Source: Rhizobium sp. BK650 (lineage in GTDB: Bacteria; Pseudomonadota; Alphaproteobacteria; Rhizobiales; Rhizobiaceae). Taken from it: DNA of 64,000 nt. The notes under the pieces are model-generated. The model searched no databases and was not told where the DNA came from. It worked only from the letters and a program-made list of their open reading frames with translations. Location: contig NZ_JACIBK010000014.1 of the NCBI RefSeq assembly GCF_014195325.1, forward strand, positions 114,983-178,982. The letters run 5' to 3'. Below are positions 1 through 8,938 of this stretch, piece after piece (the stretch's first letter is position 1; each line of letters begins with the position of its first letter). Both the position numbers and the translations under genes were made by a program.

Positions 1-208
1 GCTCGTCGGCAGAATACCCGGTCAGGTGAAGGAAAGCGTCGTTTGCGAGGACGATCGGGTAATCGGGCTGACGGGCATCGGCGACCACGATCGGCATCCG
101 GGTACGCTGAAACGCGAAGGCGGCGAGTTCCTTGTGATCGACCATCCCTTGTGTCGACGCCGCGGCAGGCTTGTCCCCATGAATGTCTGACGGCTTGGCT
201 TCAATCAC
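1..208 (-). CDS. LOV/PAS-domain sensor kinase, N-terminal fragment (runs off window)
   Basis: Read leftward from a GTG at 208 (an ATG at 145 is the alternative start), the frame stays open to the window edge. The ~48 residues from the internal ATG match the start of LOV-type PAS domains: a strand reading PIVLANDAF followed by LTGYSADE. The flavin-binding GRNCRFLQ motif would lie just beyond the edge, so photoactivity cannot be judged here. In rhizobia such LOV domains usually precede an HWE/HisKA_2 kinase, which fits the kinases and response regulators alongside. The kinase part is inferred, not seen. Confidence 0.6.
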   Translation of the reverse strand, partial: MIEAKPSDIHGDKPAAASTQGMVDHKELAAFAFQRTRMPIVVADARQPDYPIVLANDAFLHLTGYSADE

Positions 209-239
209 GGCTCACCCTGTTTGCTGACTTGATTGTCAG

Positions 240-264
240 AACGTCGAAGCCGGACGAAGGTTTC
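240..264 (-). promoter_or_regulatory. possible EcfG (general stress sigma) promoter
   Basis: On the minus strand the sequence reads GAAAC, 16 bases, CGTT. That is one mismatch from the alphaproteobacterial EcfG consensus GGAAC-N16/17-CGTT. It lies about 30 bases upstream of the LOV-kinase start. LOV and HWE kinases often feed the PhyR-NepR-EcfG pathway, which makes the match reasonable, but a short motif like this can arise by chance. Confidence 0.3.
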
Positions 265-333
265 AGCGAAACCGACCGGGTTCATCACTCGCTAACACCC
301 CTGAATGGGCCTGACGAGCGAGCGTGGTCGTTC

Positions 334-726
334 TCACGCCATGGCGATGTCCGCTACTGCCGCTGCGAGCTGTCGCATGTCGGCCGGCTTGCCAAGGTTG
401 CGGACACCCGCCAAGGCCGCATTCTGGGCAAGTGCGGCCGCGTCAGCCGCACTTGCGAGCACAAACGGAATACCGAGAGCCTTCAGCTGTAGCGCAACCG
501 GCGTCACCCGCTCACCCCCGAGATCGACATCGAGAACGGCCGCATTGGGCTTCGTGTCATGCAGCAGTTCGAGCGCATGATCGACGGAGGCGGCCGGCCC
601 CAGCACATTAAATCCCGCTGACGTCAGCGCGGTCTTGATTTCCAAAGCAATAAAGAACTCGTCCTCGACGACGAGAATGGTGCGGGGATATACTGAGGAA
701 GCGTCGGGTTGGTTCATAAAGCTCAC
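334..726 (-). CDS. single-domain response regulator
   Basis: A 130-residue CheY-like receiver with no output domain. The acidic pocket (VVEDEFF, residues ~19-25), phospho-acceptor Asp66 in VLDVDLGG and the conserved Lys in LGKPAD near residue 113 are all visible. Its start overlaps the stop of the upstream kinase gene by 4 bases (ATGA), so the two are probably translationally coupled and form a cognate pair. The Met at residue 4 is a possible alternative start. Without an output domain it would act by protein contact or phosphorelay. Confidence 0.85.
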   Translation of the reverse strand: MSFMNQPDASSVYPRTILVVEDEFFIALEIKTALTSAGFNVLGPAASVDHALELLHDTKPNAAVLDVDLGGERVTPVALQLKALGIPFVLASAADAAALAQNAALAGVRNLGKPADMRQLAAAVADIAMA

Positions 727-1698
727 AACGGGATCCTGATCGTCGCGCTCAAACCTTCCGCGTCATAGGAAAGTTCCACGCGACCGCCAAGATGGGCTGC
801 GGTGCCTTCGATCATCTCGGTTCCATAGCCTTTGCGCTTGGGGGGCTCGACGACGGGACCACCCCGTTCCAACCATCGGCAATTCAGGTCGTTTCTGCCC
901 GTCAGCCCCTGTTCCAAAGTCCAGGACACCAGGACGCTGCCTTCACTTGCTGACAGCGCTCCGTATTTCGCGGCATTGGTGGCAAGCTCGTGGAAAATCA
1001 TGCTGGCGGCAAGGATCTTCGAGGGGCCGAGATGAACGGCTGGTCCCCTACGGCTGATCCGTTCGCTCCAGGCCTCGCCCACCGCCTGCTGCAACAGGTC
1101 CTGAAGGTCCGCCCCTTCGTTGCGGGCGGCGATTTCCTGAGCACGCAGCGTGACATCAAGGCGGCCAAGGAACGCCTGGCGATATTCGGCGGCGGTGTGG
1201 CCTTCCACCTCGGTCTGCAAGGCCAGCGCTCGCACGACCGCGAACAGGTTCTTCATCCGATGACGGGTTTCGGAAAGGATAAAATCCATCTCCGCGTCGT
1301 GGCGCTTACGCTCGGTGACATCCTCGAACATCACCAAGATTGGTACTGCTGTCGTCAGGATGGACAAGGCGCCGCGCGTCGACCAGGAAGGTGAGCTGAC
1401 CAATTCCCGGGAAATCGTGTTTCACCTCGAAGCCGATGACGGCGACAGATTTTGGGATGACCCCGGCGATCAGTTCACGAAGTTCCGGAATATCCCACTG
1501 CCCGTCGCCCAGATCGAACAGGCTTTCTCCCAGCAGATCGTCCCGCTTGACCTGGAAGGTCTTGATGAAGGCGTTGTTGGCGGTCGTGACATAGAACCGA
1601 TGGTCGAGGACGATAACGGGCTGGCTCATGGTGTCGACCACACCCTGCGCCTGGACGTGGCCGCTCCTCAACAGGCGGTAAAGGTCCTCCAACATCAT
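723..1698 (-). pseudogene. PAS-HWE sensor histidine kinase, frameshifted
   Basis: Two leftward frames together give one kinase of about 325 residues. The first starts at ATG 1698 behind a GGAAG ribosome site and encodes a PAS domain (QPVIVLDHRF, then GDGQWDIPELRELI). Near 1341 one extra base throws the frame: residues ending HPDDSS should continue directly into ILVMFEDVTERK, which is found one frame over. The second frame carries the HWE/HisKA_2 phospho-acceptor box (ETRHRMKNLFAVV), the N-box FHELATNAAKYGALS, the WLE signature and a GYGTEMIEG G-box, so catalytic residues are intact. It is either a real inactivating frameshift or a sequencing error. The gene overlaps the downstream response regulator. 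Confidence 0.75.
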
Positions 1699-1855
1699 CG
1701 GCCGTCTTCTTCCGTAATATCGCGCTCCCGGCATTTCGTCGCTCGGCATCGCCCGTATTGTAGTGCCAGCACCATCGTCGCGGGAAGCCCAAGTCGCCCT
1801 TGCCGAGCAAAAAGAATGCCGGCGAGGCATTTGCGTTCCCCGGCAGTAGCCTCAC

Positions 1856-2935
1856 CTAAGATGGAGATGCGAAGGCATCCCGCGGGACGGTTAACCTGAT
1901 GAGAAGCCCATCAGGATGCCAATCCCGAGATACCTGCGCATTCAACGTCCGAACCACCATCTGTTCGAGCGTCGTTCCGAAGCCCTTCTCCGTGTCTTTT
2001 GTTTCTGAGCCTGGTGCAGCGTTCGTTTCCCGCCAGGCGACTTCGAAACTGTCGGGTCTGGAGGTCAAGGTAACGTCCAGCCGCCCTTCCGGCACGGAAA
2101 GCGCGCCGTATTTGACCGCGTTGGTGGCATATTCATGAAACAGCAGTGCCAGGCTCGTGACCCTGTCGGCGCTGATCTGCGCATCTTCGCCATGCAACTG
2201 CCATCGCCGACTTCCCTCGTCTTCGAAGGGAGACAGCAGGCTGGAGAGGAGGGTGAAGAGGGTTGTCGATTGCTCGACGAAGGCTTCGCCGCCGGTGAAG
2301 CTCGGCAGGGTCATCTCGTGCGCCCTGGAGAGAGCCACAAGCCGATCCTTCATGCCGGTGGCGAGCTCTGCCGGCGTCTGCGCCGTCCTCGCCGCCAACG
2401 TGATGATGCTGCCGGTGATCGCAAACAGGTTCTTTACCCGGTGGTGCATCTCCCGAAGCAGCAGATCCTGATGCTGCGCCGCCCGTCTGCGATCCGAGAT
2501 ATCGCGGGCGATCTTCGATGCGCCGATGATCCTGCCGTTACCGTCGCGGATCGGCGAAATCGTCAGGGAGATGTCGATTAAGGTGCCGTCCTTGCGACGG
2601 CGGATCGTCTCGAAATGGTCGACCCGCTCGCCTGCGCTGATCCGCGCCAGGATGGTCGGCTCTTCGTCCATCCGGTCCTGAGGGATCAGCATGGTGATCG
2701 GCCGTCCGACGGCTTCCTCGGCCGTGTAGCCGAAAACCCGCTCTGCGCTCTTGTTCCAGGTCGTAATGATCCCCTGGAGGGATTTGCTGATGATGGCGTC
2801 GTCAGAGGATTCAACGATTGCCGCGAGGAAAGCCGCCGCATCATGTCCGGGCTGCGCTGCCCTCACTCCTGCCTCAAGCTGCTGAAGACGGTCTTCGGCG
2901 CTACCGCCCTCACCCTTGAAGTCATTGTCTGCCAT
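1856..2935 (-). CDS. PAS-domain HWE/HisKA_2 sensor histidine kinase
   Basis: About 359 residues from ATG 2935. The reading frame continues upstream, but those 64 residues look non-coding. A PAS/PAC domain (AIVESSDDAIISKS, then TTWNKSAERVFGYTAEE and the PAC end IIGASKIARDISDRRR) is followed by the phospho-acceptor box LREMHHRVKNLFAITGSI, an N-box FHEYATNAVKYGALS and a WRE tripeptide typical of HWE-type kinases. No transmembrane segment is seen, so it should be a soluble cytoplasmic sensor. The gene is divergent from the KaiC-like gene and may phosphorylate either neighbouring single-domain regulator. Confidence 0.88.
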   Translation of the reverse strand: MADNDFKGEGGSAEDRLQQLEAGVRAAQPGHDAAAFLAAIVESSDDAIISKSLQGIITTWNKSAERVFGYTAEEAVGRPITMLIPQDRMDEEPTILARISAGERVDHFETIRRRKDGTLIDISLTISPIRDGNGRIIGASKIARDISDRRRAAQHQDLLLREMHHRVKNLFAITGSIITLAARTAQTPAELATGMKDRLVALSRAHEMTLPSFTGGEAFVEQSTTLFTLLSSLLSPFEDEGSRRWQLHGEDAQISADRVTSLALLFHEYATNAVKYGALSVPEGRLDVTLTSRPDSFEVAWRETNAAPGSETKDTEKGFGTTLEQMVVRTLNAQVSRDWHPDGLLIRLTVPRDAFASPS

Positions 2936-3111
2936 TAACGTCCACGAACCCCAGGATGTGAATCGAAAAGAACCTGAACGAGAGGGTTCGCACCCTTCGC
3001 TTGAATAATAGCGCCCTGTTTGTGGAAATAAAGCCTTTGTCCGGCGGCAGCCATTGCAATATCGTCGGCTGGACCTAGGTGCCACCACTTCTGCTTCCGG
3101 ATGACCATTCC

Positions 3112-4563
3112 ATGCATGACCTTCCAAGACTGTCCACTGGTATCCCCCGCCTCGACACCATTCTCGGCGGCGGCCTCGTCGAAGGGGCGTCCTATATCGT
3201 CCAGGGTCATCCTGGCGCGGGCAAGACGATCTTCTCCAACCAGGTAGCGTTCGCCAACGTCGCTCGGGGCGGCAAGGTCCTTTACGTCACATTGCTAGCA
3301 GAGACCCATGACCGACTGTTTCAGGCGCTCGGCACCCTCGACTTCTTCGATCGGGCGCAACTTGGTATGAGCATCTCCTACGTCAGCGTGTTCCAGACGC
3401 TACGCGACGAAGGACTTTCGGCGGTTGTCACTCTCATCCGCCAGGAGATCGCCAGGCAGGGCGCGACCCTGCTGGTCTTTGACGGCCTGCTCAACGCCAG
3501 CGACCGCGCCGATACCAATCTCGATGTGAAGACATTCGTGGCCGAGGTCCAGAGCCAGGCTGCCTTCGCCGGCTGCACCGTGCTCTTCTTGACCAGCACG
3601 CGCATTGCCGAAGACAGTCCCGAGCACACCATGGTCGACGGTGTCATTGAGCTTCACAACGAACTTGTCGGCGTGCGCTCCGTCCGTCGTCTGCAGGTCA
3701 GGAAATCGAGGGGAAGTGCGGCGCTTGGCGGCTACCACCAGTTCGAGATCACTTCTGCAGGATTGATTGCCTATCCCCGTCTGGAAGCCATTCTCTCGAC
3801 TACCACGGTTGAGGACGCCCCTGGATCAGCGCTGATGGCATCGGGAACTGCGGGCTTTGACGCAATGCTGGGGGGAGGTTTGCCTGAGAGTTCCGTGTCG
3901 CTCGTGTTTGGCCCGTCCGGAAGCGGCAAGACCTCATTGGGGCTGAACTTCCTCAGCAAGGCGAGCGTGGACGAGCCGGCGTTGCATTTTGGGTTCTACG
4001 AGACCCCTGCCCGCTTGTTGAGAAAGGCCGGCGCTCTTGGGATCGATCTGGAAACGCCGATGAAGTCTGGGGCCCTGGAGGTGATCTGGAATCCAATGAC
4101 GGAAAACCTGCTCGACAAGCTCGGTCATCGGCTCCTCGATGCGATCCGGTCGCGCGGTGTCAAACGGCTTCTGATCGACGGTCTCGGCGGCTTCGAGCGC
4201 GCGGCCGTCCATCCCTCCCGTCTCGTTGAATTTTTCGCAGCGCTGACGAACGAAATCCGGGCTTTGGGGGTTACTACCATTGCGACCTGGGAATTGCGGG
4301 ACCTGTTCGGCCCGACGGTGACAGCCCCCGGTTCGGAAATCTCAAGCCTCCTGGATAATCTGGTGATGCTGCGCCACGTAGAACTCGGATCCCGCTACAA
4401 ACGCACGATCTCGGTGTTGAAGGTGAGGGACAGGGAGTATGAGCCCGTCATCCGTGAAGTCGCTTTCGGGTCGAAGGGGCTATCGGTCATCACCGCCCTC
4501 GAGCCCGTGACAGGAGCAACAACCGGCGTAGCTACCCTCGTCGTTCCGCAACCACAAGCTTGA
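3112..4563 (+). CDS. KaiC/RAD55-like double-RecA ATPase
   Basis: About 483 residues from ATG 3112; a GTG at 3079 in frame would add 11 residues. Two RecA/KaiC repeats are visible. Repeat one has LSTGIPRLDTILGGGL, Walker A GHPGAGKT and a Walker B-like LLVFDGLLN; repeat two has FDAMLGGGLPESS, Walker A GPSGSGKT and LLIDGLGGF. The region equivalent to the KaiC CII phosphorylation site reads SEISSLLDN, keeping Ser residues but not the cyanobacterial Ser-Thr pair. There is no KaiA or KaiB nearby, so a circadian role is not implied. In proteobacteria such proteins are linked to stress and two-component signalling, consistent with the adjacent response regulator and divergent kinase. Confidence 0.85.
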   Translation: MHDLPRLSTGIPRLDTILGGGLVEGASYIVQGHPGAGKTIFSNQVAFANVARGGKVLYVTLLAETHDRLFQALGTLDFFDRAQLGMSISYVSVFQTLRDEGLSAVVTLIRQEIARQGATLLVFDGLLNASDRADTNLDVKTFVAEVQSQAAFAGCTVLFLTSTRIAEDSPEHTMVDGVIELHNELVGVRSVRRLQVRKSRGSAALGGYHQFEITSAGLIAYPRLEAILSTTTVEDAPGSALMASGTAGFDAMLGGGLPESSVSLVFGPSGSGKTSLGLNFLSKASVDEPALHFGFYETPARLLRKAGALGIDLETPMKSGALEVIWNPMTENLLDKLGHRLLDAIRSRGVKRLLIDGLGGFERAAVHPSRLVEFFAALTNEIRALGVTTIATWELRDLFGPTVTAPGSEISSLLDNLVMLRHVELGSRYKRTISVLKVRDREYEPVIREVAFGSKGLSVITALEPVTGATTGVATLVVPQPQA

Positions 4564-4585
4564 GAGAGAGCATGAGCCGAACCAG

Positions 4586-4942
4586 ATGCCGCTGATCGTA
4601 ATCGCCGAGGATGAGTTTCTGATCGCCGATGTCCTGGCCATCATGCTGGAAGATGCCGGTTATGAAGTCGCCACGGCTTCGCACGGCAGGGCAGCACTTG
4701 CTCTCGTGCGAGAGAAGCGGCCGTCGCTTGTCGTTACCGACTTCATGATGCCGCTGATGACCGGTCTGGAACTGGCGCGGGCCATGCGCGCGGATGAGGA
4801 GTTGGCCCACATCCCCGTGATCCTTACCAGCGGCGCACAGGGGAGCATAGGCCGAGCTCACCCGGACATGTTCGATGCGGTTCTCGACAAACCTTACAAC
4901 GAGAAGAAGCTAATCGAGACGGTCTCGCGGCTTTTGTCCTGA
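4586..4942 (+). CDS. single-domain response regulator
   Basis: 118-residue receiver: acidic pair in IVIAEDEFLIA, phospho-acceptor Asp in LVVTDFMMPLMTG, Thr/Ser switch in VILTSGA and Lys in VLDKPYN. It starts 22 bases after the KaiC-like gene in the same direction, so the two probably form one operon. There is no DNA-binding domain. It is a plausible phosphorylation partner of the kinases upstream and may modulate the ATPase. Confidence 0.87.
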   Translation: MPLIVIAEDEFLIADVLAIMLEDAGYEVATASHGRAALALVREKRPSLVVTDFMMPLMTGLELARAMRADEELAHIPVILTSGAQGSIGRAHPDMFDAVLDKPYNEKKLIETVSRLLS

Positions 4943-5066
4943 GAATGCCGCAGGCACCGCAGCAATCGATCGAAAATGGCTCGAAGCGCGCGCGAAGCAA
5001 ACTTAATCATCATCCCTTGAGCGGCCGCAGCTAAAGCAGTTAGCGCATGTGTGCCCCCCTCCCCCG

Positions 5067-5813
5067 TTAGCGTGCCTGAGCCAGCGAGACAGCGTCGGCT
5101 CCGGCGGGAAAGCGGAGCTGGTTCTCGGTATCGTGAACGGCTTGCCAAATTGCTTCCGCAACATCGCTCTCCTTGGTGGTCAATGCAGGTTTTGCGAATG
5201 CCTCAAGGATCGGCCGTGCGAAGTCTGCATAGCCGCCCGGAAGGAGGTCCGAGACAGGAACGATGGCATTAGCCCCGAACCGGGTGGTTGGCGCATAGCC
5301 GGGCTCGACGAGCTTCACGCGCACCCCGAAATAACCAAGCTCATGCGCGAGCGAAGCCGAGAAGCCTTCGACGGCCTGTTTGGTCGCGGTATAGGCTGCG
5401 GCGAGCGGAAATTCTCCCAGGGCGACGCTCGATGTGACATTGATGATGGTTCCCGACCGACGCTCGCGCATCTGCGGGATAATGGCTTGGCACATCGCCA
5501 TAACGCCGATCGTGTTGGTCTCGAAGAGCTGTCGGATGAGGGACATTGGCATCGCCTCGAATGCACCGACACCGCCGAGACCGGCATTGTTCGCCAGCAC
5601 GTCGATTGGGCCGGCCGATGCGAAAAGGCTGGCGATGCTGTCGGCGTTGGTGACATCAAGCGGCAGCACGCGCAGATGGTCGCTTTCGGCGAACAGCGAA
5701 GGGTCAGGACGCCGCATGGTCGCGACGACGTTCCACCCGTGAGATAGGAAGTGTTCGGCAGTGGCCTTGCCATAGCCGGATGATGTCCCGGTAATAAGGA
5801 TCGTCTTGGTCAT
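5067..5813 (-). CDS. short-chain dehydrogenase/reductase (SDR)
   Basis: About 248 residues from ATG 5813, chosen because AAGGAG sits 5-8 bases upstream; the open frame extends 14 residues further. Classical SDR features are present: the dinucleotide-binding TGTSSGYG, the NNAG structural motif, catalytic Ser in VTSSVALG and the Tyr-x3-Lys pair YTATK. It should be a cytoplasmic NAD(P)-dependent oxidoreductase; the substrate is unknown. It is divergent from an AraC regulator across about 90 bases, an arrangement typical of a regulator and its single target. Confidence 0.88.
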   Translation of the reverse strand: MTKTILITGTSSGYGKATAEHFLSHGWNVVATMRRPDPSLFAESDHLRVLPLDVTNADSIASLFASAGPIDVLANNAGLGGVGAFEAMPMSLIRQLFETNTIGVMAMCQAIIPQMRERRSGTIINVTSSVALGEFPLAAAYTATKQAVEGFSASLAHELGYFGVRVKLVEPGYAPTTRFGANAIVPVSDLLPGGYADFARPILEAFAKPALTTKESDVAEAIWQAVHDTENQLRFPAGADAVSLAQAR

Positions 5814-5906
5814 GTCAGTCTCCTTGGTTGCTGCCCGATAGGAATAGACACTCAACCGAGGACCATCTATAATTCAGTGTCCACCAATATTTACGGATCG
5901 TCCAAA

Positions 5907-6839
5907 ATGGACCCTCTCAGTGATATTGTCACTCTCTTGCGCCCCAGAGCGGCGATAGCGAAGCCCATCTCCGGGCGCGGCCAATGGGGCGTTCGCTACA
6001 GATCCTACGACGCACCTGGGTTTACGATCGTGCTCACCGGAGAAGCATGGGTAACGTTGGGTGATCGGAAACCGCTTCGGATTGGCGAAGGCGACTTCCT
6101 GCTCTTGCCGACGACGCCGGCGTTCTCCCTATGCAGCGAACCCGGCGCAGCCTGCATTGCCGCTGAACCTCTGCGTGAGGCTGTTCGCCACGGCGAGCAG
6201 GAAGGGGAACCGGATTTCGAGGCGCTGGGCGGGAGCTTCTCGATCGAGAGTGTCAACGCGCCGCTGCTGCTCGCGTTACTGCCCGACGCAATTCATATTC
6301 CCGCTTCGGCCGGGCGCGGGACGCGATTTGGCCGCGTGATCGAACTGCTGTCCGAGGAGTGCGTTGCGGACTATCCCGGCAAAGAGCTGATTATCCAGCG
6401 CTTGCTGGAGACGCTGCTGGTCGAAGCGTTGAGGTGGGACATTGTCGGAAACAACGCAGCGTCGGCGGGTTTATTGAACGGGCTGCGTGATGCCGCAATG
6501 GCCCGTGTCCTGCGTGCCATCCACGAAGACCTTCGAGCGAGATGGACGGTCGCCGGTCTTGCAGGAATAGCTGGCATGTCGCGATCGGGCTTCGCCGCAC
6601 GATTCAACGAGGTTGTTGGCTGTGCGCCGATTGAATATCTGGCGCGCTGGCGCATCGCCATTGCCAAGCAGGCCCTGCTGAGCGGCACAAAGTCGCTCGA
6701 CCGGATCGCAGACGAAATAGGTTATGAATCCGCCAGCGCCTTCAGCACGGCGTTCAGCAAAAGGCTCGGTTGCTCCCCGGGCCGGTTCGCCAGAAGGCAG
6801 GCCGCCGATGTCGCGTCTGGCATGTCCGCGATGTCATGA
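5907..6839 (+). CDS. AraC-family transcriptional regulator
   Basis: About 310 residues from ATG 5907; a GTG at 5877 is an alternative. An N-terminal cupin-like sensor (LTGEAWVTLGDR, then IGEGDFLLLPTTP) precedes two C-terminal helix-turn-helices: WTVAGLAGIAGMSRSGFAAR and SLDRIADEIGYESASAFSTA. The arm ends with the usual GCSPGRFAR. It resembles the cupin_6-type AraC proteins often paired with oxidoreductases and probably controls the divergent SDR gene. The ligand is unknown. Confidence 0.88.
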   Translation: MDPLSDIVTLLRPRAAIAKPISGRGQWGVRYRSYDAPGFTIVLTGEAWVTLGDRKPLRIGEGDFLLLPTTPAFSLCSEPGAACIAAEPLREAVRHGEQEGEPDFEALGGSFSIESVNAPLLLALLPDAIHIPASAGRGTRFGRVIELLSEECVADYPGKELIIQRLLETLLVEALRWDIVGNNAASAGLLNGLRDAAMARVLRAIHEDLRARWTVAGLAGIAGMSRSGFAARFNEVVGCAPIEYLARWRIAIAKQALLSGTKSLDRIADEIGYESASAFSTAFSKRLGCSPGRFARRQAADVASGMSAMS

Positions 6840-6873
6840 TCCTACCCGCTGCTGACCGGCCAGCGGGGACAGA

Positions 6874-7383
6874 TTGGCATGCCGCTTGTGGACCTGTGAT
6901 GGATCGACACTGGCGGTGGCGGCCTTAGCCAAGCGATGTCCGGCGTTGAGGCAGCTCGCACACGATCAGCTTGTGATCAACGCCGGAGGCACGCTTTTTG
7001 TTTGGGTTTTTTGGAAGGGCGGCAGACGGCTTGGGGTGAGCAAACTGAAGTGCCTCGTCACCATCATAGCCGGTCCGTTTGTCGGTTACTTTGTGGGAGG
7101 CAATATGCTATTAATTTGGCCGATGCTGCTCCCAATTTTCGCTGGCCGTGAAGTTGCGCTTCCTTTTACTGTACAAAAAGCAACCGATTACGGTGGAGGG
7201 ATCTGCCGCGCTCCTGTGCACTTGGAAGACATGCCTTTTCTTGTCGCTCGGGTGTGCAATGTTCATGAGAGCATCAGATCAACCATTTCACCAGGCAGCC
7301 GTATCGTCGTAAGAGGCTGGGGAACACCGCTCGGGGTTTACGCGCGTGACTTGAGCCTGGCTGCTTTGAAAGGACATCTCTAG
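6874..7383 (+). CDS. hypothetical protein, doubtful
   Basis: A 169-residue open frame that I do not recognise. A hydrophobic stretch (about residues 60-92, including IIAGPFVGYFVGGNMLLIW) could span the membrane. The last third (PGSRIVVRGWGTPLGVYA) has protein-like composition. The first ~30 residues look less convincing, so the real start may be internal or the gene may be a remnant. No clear ribosome site was seen. Confidence 0.3.
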   Translation: MACRLWTCDGSTLAVAALAKRCPALRQLAHDQLVINAGGTLFVWVFWKGGRRLGVSKLKCLVTIIAGPFVGYFVGGNMLLIWPMLLPIFAGREVALPFTVQKATDYGGGICRAPVHLEDMPFLVARVCNVHESIRSTISPGSRIVVRGWGTPLGVYARDLSLAALKGHL

Positions 7384-7563
7384 TCAAGTCTTGCGGCTTT
7401 CGGGTCCCGCCACAACATCGTTGAAAGGCGCCGGCCCCGCATCATCCAGGCGACCGTTGGGTGTGAGGTTGGCTGGTCACAGGGCGGAGCCGGCGCGGGA
7501 ATATGATACGGGCGAGTTCATCGGGACAAGTCGCCCATCGAGCTTAACCCCACGCCCGATCCT

Positions 7564-7845
7564 TTAGTGATAACTAAAATCACCGGAGGGATGACGCAAC
7601 TCGAAATCACTCAAGAGCCTGATCGCCTGCGCGACGATTGTTTCCGTGGCCTCCGGGCTCTCCTGCGCAGCGGCGGCCGCGTTTTGCAATAACTCTGAAG
7701 CCAACACTTCCATCTCGTTCCAACTCGGATACTGTTGAAGCTTAGCTACTCCCGCAGAGTATTGCAGCATCGATGCGAGCGAACGCAGGACTGACTCCCG
7801 CCGTTCAGCGCTCATGCGCCCTAGGGTCGATCTGGTGATGGACAT
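7564..7845 (-). CDS. small hypothetical protein
   Basis: 93 residues, starting behind an AGGAGCG ribosome site. Mostly helical and soluble by eye, with no signal peptide or membrane segment, and Ala/Glu-rich in the middle (ELLQNAAAAAQESPEATE). I do not recognise a domain. It stands alone between gene-poor stretches. Confidence 0.5.
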   Translation of the reverse strand: MSITRSTLGRMSAERRESVLRSLASMLQYSAGVAKLQQYPSWNEMEVLASELLQNAAAAAQESPEATETIVAQAIRLLSDFELRHPSGDFSYH

Positions 7846-8086
7846 AACACGCTCCTATTAGGGGCCTGTCCGAAAGATGACCGAGAAGTGGCGACAACCA
7901 TTCTCCGGATGAGCTTGTTACCTCGCCGCACCCGACCGCCCCATATCAAAAGGAGCCCTCCCAGGGGTGTGGGCGGGCTCCAAGAAGCCTAGATGCCGGA
8001 ACAGGTACCAAACGGCCAAGCTAGGCAGTAGGCTCACAGAGCGTGTGTATTAGCGAGTCAATTCGGCTGATCCTCGAAGGTCGCCT

Positions 8087-8461
8087 TCATTTGAGCGAGA
8101 ATGAATACGCGCAAGGTCTGCTTGCCTGCCAGGCGGAGCGAGTTTGAGAAAAAGAGAGAATATAAAATTCAGCAATTGAAGCCTTGTCCGAATATTCGAT
8201 CGGAACCGTTTCGCCGCTTGGCTGGAGGTTTCTTAGCCCTCCCTTCTGCAGCGTGTAGCGACAGAATGCATCGACAGAGACGGAGATCAGTATAGTCCGC
8301 GATGTACCAGTGGTGATTTTGTAGGAGCGACTAGTTCCCAACGATTGCCCAGCCACATCAATGCGGTCTACGAGATGAAAGGTTTCGAGTGGCTCGGCGC
8401 GCGCGCCGATGGGTTGGGCGAGGGCTAATGCGGCCAACAATACCCAGTTGAATTTCAACAT
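8087..8461 (-). CDS. small exported hypothetical protein
   Basis: 124 residues. It begins with a clear Sec signal peptide (MLKFNWVLLAALALAQPIGA, cleavage likely after ARA near residue 22), then a ~100-residue beta-rich periplasmic domain with two Cys residues (one in DAFCRYTL, one in RPCAYSF) that could form a disulphide. No family recognised. It stands alone, with no partner gene in the same direction close by. Confidence 0.62.
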   Translation of the reverse strand: MLKFNWVLLAALALAQPIGARAEPLETFHLVDRIDVAGQSLGTSRSYKITTGTSRTILISVSVDAFCRYTLQKGGLRNLQPSGETVPIEYSDKASIAEFYILSFSQTRSAWQASRPCAYSFSLK

Positions 8462-8547
8462 GATGTCCCCCGGCGTGTATAGTCAAGACAAACAGCAAGG
8501 GAAATCGCCAGCTCCATCACCATCCCGGACCTAAAATCGATTGGCGC

Positions 8548-8802
8548 TCAGCAGAACGCCTGAACACGCAGCAGGTAATCCATCGCGCGGCGCCTCCTGT
8601 CACAAATCCTCGCGAGGAGCGACTTATCGGTGTCGGCTGAAGCGCAGTTGGCCCGCCGCGCTCTGACAACCGCCGTCTGACTGACAAGCAGCTGGGTAAT
8701 CTTGTCGACCCTGTTTTCGGCGAACCGCAGGTTTTTCTTTCGGGAACTGGAATTTTTTATCTGCTTGAGTGGCGAGAAAGCCATCTGACTGCGGTCATCC
8801 AT
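8548..8802 (-). CDS. small basic hypothetical protein
   Basis: 84 residues from ATG 8802 (MDDRSQMAF) behind a GGAAAG site. The open frame continues upstream for 44 residues that do not look coding. The protein is rich in Arg and Lys (VVRARRANC, CDRRRRAMDYLL) with a short helical core. Function unknown. It follows 8939..9238 in the same direction. Confidence 0.42.
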   Translation of the reverse strand: MDDRSQMAFSPLKQIKNSSSRKKNLRFAENRVDKITQLLVSQTAVVRARRANCASADTDKSLLARICDRRRRAMDYLLRVQAFC

Positions 8803-8938
8803 CTGAAAAACTTTCCGTTTTGTTTCGAATGAGTTGGCGATGCGGTTCCAGAACAGGCAGACTAGCCACCAAGTACGACATCGCGACGTCGGCGAACGAA
8901 TTCGGCTGATCCACACAGCGACCAGCATCAGCAATGGG

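Noticed and set aside
3079..3111. extended start of the KaiC-like protein (GTG 3079)
   Set aside because: The extra residues (PPLLLPDDHS) are not like family N-termini; ATG 3112 gives the usual start before LPRLSTGIPRLD.
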